Shown: in pieces, positions 47,017-52,825 of the stretch
How the letters are laid out: every line of letters begins with the position of its first letter
Numbering within the stretch: position 1 is the first letter of the stretch
Assembly: GCF_023195775.1 (NCBI RefSeq)
Contig: NZ_CP096205.1
Span: forward strand, 2,108,001 to 2,172,000
DNA: 64,000 bases
Source of the DNA: Flavobacterium azooxidireducens
GTDB taxonomy: Bacteria; Bacteroidota; Bacteroidia; Flavobacteriales; Flavobacteriaceae
Reading direction: 5' to 3'
Notes under the pieces: model-generated
What the model was told of the DNA's origin: nothing
What the model saw: the letters and a program-made list of their open reading frames with translations, nothing else
The model's database searches: none
Program-made: the position numbers and the translations under genes

Positions 47017-47073
47017 TTTTAAATTCTTTAAAATAAATACAATCGAACCTCTGCCCAAAAGCAGAGGTTTTTT
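46995..47073 (+). terminator. metY attenuator 1
   Basis: Segment 1 GCAGAGG (46995-47001, within the leader ORF), segment 2 AACCTCTGC (47046-47054), segment 3 GCAGAGGTT (47061-47069) plus six T. 2:3 is a 9-base-pair terminator with a 6-base loop; 1:2 is a 7-base-pair antiterminator. A ribosome stalled at the upstream Cys/Met codons leaves segment 1 free; one that reaches the stop covers it. Confidence 0.75.
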
Positions 47074-47104
47074 ATTATAAAATCTCAGCAACTAAAAAAA
47101 AAAA

Positions 47105-47194
47105 ATGAACACTACAAAAAAAATAATGATGGACCGTATGATGATGCAAATGTGTTGCATCACAATCCTTCATTGCCAAAAGCGAAAGACATAA
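47105..47194 (+). CDS. Met/Cys leader peptide 2 of metY
   Basis: Second unlisted ORF, 29 codons, 31 bases after the first terminator T-run. It has seven Met and three Cys, mostly in KIMMDRMMMQMCCITI, with three consecutive ATG codons and a TGT-TGC pair. Its 3' part contains CCAAAAG (47176-47182), segment 1 of the second attenuator. It is on the same transcript as leader 1: no second -7 box was found between them. The peptide sequence differs from leader 1, but the CC pair and clustered M codons are kept. Confidence 0.78.
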   Translation: MNTTKKIMMDRMMMQMCCITILHCQKRKT

Positions 47195-47253
47195 TCTAGT
47201 TATACACTTGTTTTAAAGTCCTTTTGGTAAGCCATCCAAAAGGACTTTTTTTT
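47176..47253 (+). terminator. metY attenuator 2
   Basis: Segment 1 CCAAAAG (47176-47182, in leader 2), segment 2 AAAGTCCTTTTGG (47215-47227), segment 3 CCAAAAGGACTTT (47236-47248) and a long T-run. 2:3 is a 13-base-pair terminator; 1:2 pairs seven bases (CCAAAAG with CTTTTGG). Same design as attenuator 1 with unrelated sequence. Confidence 0.78.
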
Positions 47254-47317
47254 ATCTAAAAATCTAAAAATCGAATAATCTGAAAATCAAATAATCCAAC
47301 AATCTAAAAATCCAAAA
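47254..47317. repeat. Degenerate octamer array (ATCTAAAA type), eight units
   Basis: Eight units in exact 8-base register, each starting ATC: ATCTAAAA, ATCTAAAA, ATCGAATA, ATCTGAAA, ATCAAATA, ATCCAACA, ATCTAAAA, ATCCAAAA. The array starts in the tail of the attenuator T-run and ends two bases before the metY ATG, so it forms the whole ribosome-binding region. Confidence 0.85.
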
Positions 47318-47319
47318 TT

Positions 47320-48612
47320 ATGAGCACACAAAAATTCTCCACAAACGCATTACACGCAGGACACGATGTAACCAAAAACGCAGGAACAAGAGCCGTCCCA
47401 ATTTATCAAACATCTTCGTATGTATTTAATAACTCTCAACACGCAGCCAATCTTTTTGGTTTAGCCGAAGCCGGTTTTATCTACACACGTTTAAACAATC
47501 CAACTAACGACATTTTAGAGCAACGTTTAGCAACGCTCGAAGGCGGAATCGGAGCCGTAGTCACTGCATCAGGAACTGCCGCCATCGCAACAACCTTCTT
47601 AACGTTATTAAAAGCGGGTGATCACATCGTTGCTTCCAACAGTTTATATGGCGGAACCTATAATTTGTTGAGTGTAACCTTACCAAGATTAGGAATCACC
47701 ACCACATTTGTAGATCCGTCCAATCCTGAAAACTTCACAAAAGCTTCTCAAGAAAATACACGAGCTTATTTTGTTGAAAGTCTTGGAAATCCAAAATTAG
47801 ACGTTCTCGATTTAAAAGCAATTTCAAAAGAAGCTAAAGCTTTCAAAGTGCCTTTTATTGTTGATAATACCGTGGCAACTCCTTATTTATTAAACCCAAT
47901 TCAACACGGAGCAGACATCGTTATTCATTCCTTAACCAAATACATCACAGGAAACGGTACATCATTGGGCGGAGTCATCATCGATGCAGGAAATTTTGAT
48001 TGGAGTAACGGAAAATTCCCAGAATTCACTGAACCTTCTGCCGGTTATCACGGATTAAAATATTATGAAGTTCTTGGAGCAGCTTCTTTTATTGCTAAAG
48101 TTAGAATCGAAGGCTTACGCGATTTTGGTGCAGCTCTAAGTCCATTTAACGCTTTTCAAACTATTCAAGGATTAGAAACTTTGGAAATCCGAATTAAAAA
48201 ACACAGCGAAAATGCATTGGCTTTAGCCCAATGGTTGCAAAGTCAAGAACAAGTAGCTTGGGTAAATTATCCCGGTTTGGAAACTTCAAAATACAAAGCG
48301 TTAGCTGATGAATATTTACCCGAAGGAAAAAGCGGTATCGTCACATTCGGACTCAAAGGCGGATTTGAAGCTGCCAAAAAAGTAGCCGATGAAACCAAAT
48401 TGTTCTCGCTTTTAGCGAATATCGGAGATACAAAATCTTTAATCATTCATCCGGCAAGTACTACGCATCAACAATTGTCTGATTCCGAACAAGAAGCAAC
48501 CGGAGTAACCAAAGATTTAATTCGTCTTTCAGTCGGATTAGAAGACATCGAAGATTTAAAAGCCGATTTGAAAGCCGTATTTCAAACCATAAAAACCCCT
48601 CAATTAACCTAA
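47320..48612 (+). CDS. metY: O-acetylhomoserine sulfhydrylase
   Basis: 430-residue Cys/Met-metabolism PLP enzyme that condenses O-acetylhomoserine with sulfide to give homocysteine. Seen: FSTNALHAGHDVTKNAGTRA, YTRLNNPTNDILEQRLATLE, VTASGTAAIATTF, DNTVATPYLLNPIQHGAD, the PLP Lys in IHSLTKYITGNG, and the long family form with IEGLRDFGAALSPFNAFQTI. The length and the HGLKYYEV insert separate it from the shorter cystathionine gamma-synthases. It is preceded by two tandem Met/Cys attenuators and followed after two bases by an OsmC-like gene. Confidence 0.95.
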   Translation: MSTQKFSTNALHAGHDVTKNAGTRAVPIYQTSSYVFNNSQHAANLFGLAEAGFIYTRLNNPTNDILEQRLATLEGGIGAVVTASGTAAIATTFLTLLKAGDHIVASNSLYGGTYNLLSVTLPRLGITTTFVDPSNPENFTKASQENTRAYFVESLGNPKLDVLDLKAISKEAKAFKVPFIVDNTVATPYLLNPIQHGADIVIHSLTKYITGNGTSLGGVIIDAGNFDWSNGKFPEFTEPSAGYHGLKYYEVLGAASFIAKVRIEGLRDFGAALSPFNAFQTIQGLETLEIRIKKHSENALALAQWLQSQEQVAWVNYPGLETSKYKALADEYLPEGKSGIVTFGLKGGFEAAKKVADETKLFSLLANIGDTKSLIIHPASTTHQQLSDSEQEATGVTKDLIRLSVGLEDIEDLKADLKAVFQTIKTPQLT

Positions 48613-48614
48613 TT

Positions 48615-49073
48615 ATGAGTCAGAAAATAGTAAACGTTTTAGGCTATGCCAAAGCCAATAATCAATTTGTTGTAAAAGCACAAAATTTTGATGTGCGAAT
48701 AAGTAAGAATGAAAATTTTCCCGAATTAGAAGGGCCAAGTCCACTCGAATATTTGCTCGCCGGTTATGCCGGATGCATTAATGCTGTTGGAAAATTAGTA
48801 GCAAAAGAAAAAGGAATAAATTTAAAATCACTTCAAGTTGAAGTATCCGGAACCCTAAGTTTAGACAAATACCAGGGAAAAATTAGCTATGAAAGAGCCG
48901 GATTTAAATCAATTCAAGTCGTTGTTAAACCTACTTCTGATGCCACTTTAGAAGAATTAAAATCGTGGATTGAAGCCGTCGAAAATCGCTGTCCCATTCA
49001 AGATAACCTTATCAATCCAACTCCGGTTGAGCTGACTTTATTAAAAGAATTCTCAACCACAGAAGCAGCATAA
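48615..49073 (+). CDS. OsmC/Ohr-family protein
   Basis: 152-residue protein of the OsmC fold, which reduces organic hydroperoxides or other thiol-reactive compounds. The two reactive cysteines are present in AGYAGCINAVG and ENRCPIQDNL. It sits two bases after metY and is co-transcribed with it. A role in sulfur or thiol handling during sulfide assimilation is inferred from context only. Confidence 0.9.
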   Translation: MSQKIVNVLGYAKANNQFVVKAQNFDVRISKNENFPELEGPSPLEYLLAGYAGCINAVGKLVAKEKGINLKSLQVEVSGTLSLDKYQGKISYERAGFKSIQVVVKPTSDATLEELKSWIEAVENRCPIQDNLINPTPVELTLLKEFSTTEAA

Positions 49074-49113
49074 TACAACTGAAATAGTTTGTATAGGTTT
49101 TGTTTGTTTGTTT

Positions 49114-49153
49114 AAAACTGTCTTTTTTCCACGTTTGAAAAAAGACAGTTTTT
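49114..49153 (+). terminator. Strong terminator between the osmC-like gene and metX
   Basis: AAAACTGTCTTTTTTC/GAAAAAAGACAGTTTT, about 16 base pairs, then T. It separates the metY-osmC transcript from metX-hom. No leader ORF precedes it. Confidence 0.9.
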
Positions 49154-49178
49154 AAAAAAAAGCTAGAAAAGAAGTACT

Positions 49179-50171
49179 ATGAAAAACTTAAAAAAAATAG
49201 ATTTATTTAATTTCAATTTAGAAATTGGAAAAGTCAGACCTTATATTCCGTTGTATTTCGAAACGTTCGGACAACCCGTCGGTTCTGTTCCGGTAATTTT
49301 GGTTAATCACGCCTTAACCGGAAACTCTACCATCACTGGCGAAAACGGTTGGTGGAATGATTTAATCGGTGAAAATAAAACCATCAACACGAATCATTTC
49401 ACCGTCATCGCTTTCAATATTCCCGGAAACGGATACGATAATGTCTTCGGAAATTTAATTTCAGATTACAAAGATTTTACCATTCGTGATATTGCAAGAA
49501 TTTTTTGGGAAGGATTATTTCGTCTCAATATTGATGAACTTTTCACCGTGATCGGCGGAAGTTTAGGGGGAGCAATCGCTTGGGAAATGGCCGCTCAACA
49601 TCCCACCAAAATTAAAAACCTAATTCCAATTGCAACCGATTGGAAAGCAACTGATTGGGTAATTTCGAACGTGCTCATTCAAGACAAAATTCTCAACAAT
49701 TCTGATGATCCAATTGCCGATGCTCGTTTGCATGCGATGTTACTTTACCGAACACCACAATCCATTAATCAACGTTTTCAACGCAAACAAAACAACGTTT
49801 TTGAAGTTGAAAATTGGTTAATTAATCACGGTTCCAAACTAAAAAACCGCTTCCGATTATCATCATATAAACTGATGAATCATCTGCTAAAAACGAATGA
49901 TATTACCAAAAACAGAAAAGATTTTGTAACAGTCGCAAGCCAAATTCAAGCCAACATTCATATCGTTTCTGTCGATACCGATTATTTTTTTATTGCCGAA
50001 GAAAATCGTGAAACTTATCAAAATCTAAAAAAAATAAAAGAAAATGTTTTCTATCACGAAATTCAATCCATTCACGGTCACGATGCTTTCTTAATCGAAT
50101 TCAATCAATTAGCCACTTTTTTATCACCCATTTTCAACACTCAAAACACTCAAAAATATGTCAACGCTTAG
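49179..50171 (+). CDS. metX: Homoserine O-acetyltransferase family alpha/beta hydrolase
   Basis: 330-residue alpha/beta-hydrolase-fold acyltransferase expected to make O-acetylhomoserine for MetY. Seen: ILVNHALTGNS oxyanion region, GNGYDNVFGN, nucleophile Ser in VIGGSLGGAIAWEMA, the acid in VDTDYFF and the His in SIHGHDAFLIE. It is shorter than the classical 370-residue MetX. Context (metY upstream, hom overlapping downstream by 14 bases) strongly supports the assignment. Acetyl versus succinyl specificity is not determined, though MetY pairing favours acetyl. Confidence 0.88.
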   Translation: MKNLKKIDLFNFNLEIGKVRPYIPLYFETFGQPVGSVPVILVNHALTGNSTITGENGWWNDLIGENKTINTNHFTVIAFNIPGNGYDNVFGNLISDYKDFTIRDIARIFWEGLFRLNIDELFTVIGGSLGGAIAWEMAAQHPTKIKNLIPIATDWKATDWVISNVLIQDKILNNSDDPIADARLHAMLLYRTPQSINQRFQRKQNNVFEVENWLINHGSKLKNRFRLSSYKLMNHLLKTNDITKNRKDFVTVASQIQANIHIVSVDTDYFFIAEENRETYQNLKKIKENVFYHEIQSIHGHDAFLIEFNQLATFLSPIFNTQNTQKYVNA

Positions 50172-51258
50172 AATAAATGTCATCCTCTTCGGAATCGGAA
50201 ACGTAGGAAGCACGCTCATCAATCAAGTTTTAGAAAGCCAACAATTTTTTCTCGAAAAAAGAAATATTGATTTGCGATTTCCCATCATAACCAATTCAAC
50301 CGTAGCATTCTTCGAAAAAGACGGCATCAAAAACCAATGGGAAAGCAATTTTCAATCAACCGCTTTTCCTTATTCCATCGAAGATATCGTCGATTATGTT
50401 CAAACCAATAACCTTGAAAATCTCATCGCCGTCGATGCCACTGCCAGCGAAGAGTTGATTAAATTTTACATTCCGCTCATTCAAAATGGATTCAGCATCG
50501 TAGCAGCCAACAAAAAAGCAAATACCTTGCATTCCGATTTCTACAAAGAATTACGTCGAAATCTTCAAAAATTCGACCAGTCTTTTTTATACGAAACCAA
50601 TGTCGGTGCCGGTTTACCCGTCGTTCAAACCATCAATGAATTATACCTTTCCGGCGAAAAAATCACTAAAATCAGAGGCGTTTTTTCCGGTTCGTTAAGC
50701 TATATTTTCAATCGATTTGGAAACGAAAACACCGCTTTTTCATCTATTCTAAAAGAAGCCGAAAAATCCGGCTACACCGAACCCGATTCCAGAGAAGATC
50801 TTTCCGGAAACGATGTCGCCCGAAAATTACTCATCCTCGCCAGAGAAATCGGCATTCAAAAAGAGTTTTCAGACGTGCAAATTTCTTCCCTTTTATTACC
50901 CGATTTAAACGAGGAAAATACCAAAGCGGAATACGCTTCTAACAAACAATTGCTCGATAAACCCTACGAAATCGCCAAAATCACCCAATCCGAAAATCAC
51001 GTGCTTCGTTACGTTGGCGAACTCGATGTAACCAGCCAAAAACTCGAAGTCAAACTCATTTCAACGCCAATAAATTCAGCACTCGGACAACTCAAAGGGG
51101 CCGATAATCTCATCGAAATCTACACAAAATCCTATGGCGAAATCCCAATCGTCATTCAAGGTGCCGGTGCCGGAAAACAAGTCACAGCCAGAGGAGTTTT
51201 AAACGATATTCTCAAAATTGCCGAAAAAATCAAGTTAAAAGAATCAGTTTTTAATTAA
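50158..51258 (+). CDS. hom: Homoserine dehydrogenase
   Basis: 366-residue NAD(P)-dependent enzyme reducing aspartate semialdehyde to homoserine. Seen: ILFGIGNVGSTLINQ dinucleotide motif, AVDATASEELIKFYIPLIQN, catalytic region VAANKKANT, ETNVGAGLPVVQTINEL, FSGSLSYIFNRF and DLSGNDVARKLLILARE. There is no N-terminal aspartokinase domain and no C-terminal ACT domain, so allosteric threonine control is not expected. The separate gene next to metX suggests dedication to methionine synthesis. It overlaps metX by 14 bases. Confidence 0.94.
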   Translation: MSTLRINVILFGIGNVGSTLINQVLESQQFFLEKRNIDLRFPIITNSTVAFFEKDGIKNQWESNFQSTAFPYSIEDIVDYVQTNNLENLIAVDATASEELIKFYIPLIQNGFSIVAANKKANTLHSDFYKELRRNLQKFDQSFLYETNVGAGLPVVQTINELYLSGEKITKIRGVFSGSLSYIFNRFGNENTAFSSILKEAEKSGYTEPDSREDLSGNDVARKLLILAREIGIQKEFSDVQISSLLLPDLNEENTKAEYASNKQLLDKPYEIAKITQSENHVLRYVGELDVTSQKLEVKLISTPINSALGQLKGADNLIEIYTKSYGEIPIVIQGAGAGKQVTARGVLNDILKIAEKIKLKESVFN

Positions 51259-51297
51259 TTTTAACCAATTAATTAATTGCCAAATTCATTATTCATT

Positions 51298-51348
51298 GAA
51301 TATTTTTCTGTCAAATAACAAATTTCAATAAATAACAGAAAAATATTC
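51298..51348. promoter_or_regulatory. Perfect 14-base inverted repeat upstream of the metH promoter
   Basis: GAATATTTTTCTGT (51298-51311) and ACAGAAAAATATTC (51335-51348) are exact complements, 23 bases apart. The right arm ends 20 bases before the -7 box at 51369, i.e. at the -33 position. There is no following T-run, so an operator is more likely than a terminator. Confidence 0.55.
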
Positions 51349-51368
51349 TATAATCCCAAATTACTCAT

Positions 51369-51376
51369 TATATTTG
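51369..51376 (+). promoter_or_regulatory. -7 box TATATTTG for the metH transcript
   Basis: Perfect TAnnTTTG 23 bases before the start of the SAM-I aptamer. Confidence 0.6.
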
Positions 51377-51399
51377 CCCCGTTCATACACATACTGATC

Positions 51400-51498
51400 G
51401 TTATCACGAAAGCCGGAGGGACTAGACCCTATGAAAGCTTAGCAACCCTGCAACTGTAGAAGGTGCTACATTCTATTCGCCGCGGCGAAAAAGATAAC
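51400..51498 (+). ncRNA. SAM-I (S-box) riboswitch upstream of metH
   Basis: Closing helix P1 GTTATC (51400-51405)/GATAAC (51493-51498). The conserved core reads GGAGGGACTAGACCC, then TATGAAAGCTTAGCAACC and GGTGCTACATTC, matching the S-box consensus (GGAGGGAcugGCCC..GAUGAAAcc..GCAACC..GGUGCUAauUC). A palindrome TTCGCCGCGGCGAA makes the last internal hairpin. The aptamer senses SAM to shut off methionine synthesis. I see no GC-rich terminator directly after it, so the expression platform is unclear. Confidence 0.93.
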
Positions 51499-51540
51499 CC
51501 GTTTATTTCCTCTATTTTCCTGATAATTTTTTTAGTTAGA

Positions 51541-51684
51541 AGCTAATCCCGCTATTCGCTACAAGCTTTTTTGTCTTGTTGCTTTTTTCTAAGTCAAAAA
51601 AGGAGCTTCCTTTGGTCGCTCTTTTTTGCCAAGAAAAAATGCAACAATCCTGCAAAAGGCTTTCCACTTCTATCGGGGCTAGGC
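51541..51684. repeat. Long palindromic MITE/REP-like element in the metH leader
   Basis: Imperfect terminal inverted repeats (CTAATCCCGCTATT at the left, CTAGCCCCGATAGA read from the right). Nested internal complements are GTTGC-TTTTTTCT with AGAAAAAAT-GCAAC, and AAAAAAGGAGC with GCTCTTTTTT, so the element folds into one long hairpin. I recall near-identical sequences dispersed in Flavobacterium genomes. It lies between the SAM-I aptamer and metH. Confidence 0.8.
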
Positions 51685-51706
51685 CTCAGTGCAACAAACA
51701 ATATTG

Positions 51707-51740
51707 GCGAACTTTGCGAAAACCCTTTGCGAACTTTGCG
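51707..51740. repeat. Duplicated GCGAACTTTGCG motif before metH
   Basis: GCGAACTTTGCG at 51707-51718 and 51729-51740, separated by AAAACCCTTT. CTTTGCG-type arrays of this kind occur dispersed in Flavobacterium genomes. It ends 15 bases before the metH ATG. Confidence 0.7.
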
Positions 51741-51755
51741 GTTAAAAAAATTAAA

Positions 51756-52769
51756 ATGTCAAAAATAGAAAAAGCCATACAAGAAAGAATCCTCGTCCTC
51801 GATGGAGCGATGGGAACAATGTTACAACGAAACAATTTCTCCGAAGAAGATTTTCGCGGAGAACGTTTCAAAAATTTCCCACATCCATTAAAAGGCAACA
51901 ACGACTTACTCTCCATTACCCAACCCGAAGCCGTAAAAGCCGTTCACCGAGCCTATTTTCAAGCTGGTGCTGATATCGTAGAAACAAACACTTTTTCCGG
52001 AACCACCATCGGAATGGCCGATTATCATCTCGAAGATTTAGTGTACGAACTCAATTACCAATCCGCCAAAATCGCCCGCGAAGTTGCCGATGAATTCACC
52101 GATAAACCTCGTTTTGTTGCCGGTTCCATCGGACCAACCAACCGAACCGCATCAATGAGTCCCGACGTAAACGACCCCGGATTTCGAGCCGTTACGTTTG
52201 ACGAATTACGCATCGCTTACAAACAACAAGTCGAAGCTCTGATAGACGGTGGTAGTGATGTTTTATTAGTAGAAACCATATTCGACACACTAAACGCAAA
52301 AGCTGCTCTTTTCGCCATCGAAGAAGTCAAAGAAGAACGAAACCTCGATATTCCGGTTATGGTTTCCGGAACAATCACAGATGCTTCCGGACGAACACTT
52401 TCCGGTCAAACCGTAGAAGCTTTTCTAATTTCCATTTCGCATATTCCATTGTTAAGCATCGGATTCAATTGTGCGTTAGGAGCAGACCAGCTAAAACCCT
52501 ATTTGAAACGATTAGCACATAATACACAACTCAATATTTCAGCCCATCCCAATGCCGGATTACCCAATGCATTCGGACAATACGACCAAACACCGGAAGA
52601 AATGCAAGCGTTAATCCGTGAGTATTTGCAAGACAATTTAATCAATATTATTGGTGGTTGTTGTGGCACAACTCCGGAACACATCAAATTAATCGCCGAA
52701 GTAGCAAAAGAATTTAAACCACGCCCTAATCACCTGCAAGGTTTTCATAACCTTGTAGGTGTTAAATAA
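51756..52769 (+). CDS. metH: Methionine synthase, homocysteine-binding module (split MetH, part 1)
   Basis: 337-residue homocysteine S-methyltransferase domain, equal to the N-terminal module of cobalamin-dependent MetH. Seen: [72 protein letters not shown] and zinc ligands in GFNCALGAD and [13 protein letters not shown] 51756 is used; an ORF extending upstream to 51576 is translated repeat sequence. The last dozen residues ([13 protein letters not shown]) are encoded by a palindromic repeat. The remaining MetH domains are in the next gene, 56 bases downstream. Confidence 0.95.
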   Translation: MSKIEKAIQERILVLDGAMGTMLQRNNFSEEDFRGERFKNFPHPLKGNNDLLSITQPEAVKAVHRAYFQAGADIVETNTFSGTTIGMADYHLEDLVYELNYQSAKIAREVADEFTDKPRFVAGSIGPTNRTASMSPDVNDPGFRAVTFDELRIAYKQQVEALIDGGSDVLLVETIFDTLNAKAALFAIEEVKEERNLDIPVMVSGTITDASGRTLSGQTVEAFLISISHIPLLSIGFNCALGADQLKPYLKRLAHNTQLNISAHPNAGLPNAFGQYDQTPEEMQALIREYLQDNLINIIGGCCGTTPEHIKLIAEVAKEFKPRPNHLQGFHNLVGVK

Positions 52770-52806
52770 AATTATCAAACCTACAAGGTTTTCAAGACCT
52801 AGCAGG
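52731..52806. repeat. Palindromic repeat spanning the end of metH part 1
   Basis: CACCTGCAAGGTT (52731-52743) pairs with AACCTTGTAGGTG (52749-52761) around a five-base loop. A second, decayed copy, CCTACAAGGT..AGACCTAGCAGG, follows at 52780-52806. The element covers the 3' coding end of the first metH gene and most of the spacer. CCTACAAGGTTTT-type palindromes are frequent in Flavobacterium genomes to my knowledge. Confidence 0.8.
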
Positions 52807-52825
52807 ATTATAGAAAAACAAAAAA

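Noticed and set aside
49114..49153. Terminator before metX as a fourth attenuator
   Set aside because: No leader ORF and no third segment were found upstream; it is a plain terminator between transcripts.
51571..51768. Open frames through 51541-51755 suggesting a longer metH or a small Cys-rich protein
   Set aside because: They are translations of the palindromic repeat and the GCGAACTTTGCG duplication. The conserved MetH sequence begins at ATG 51756.
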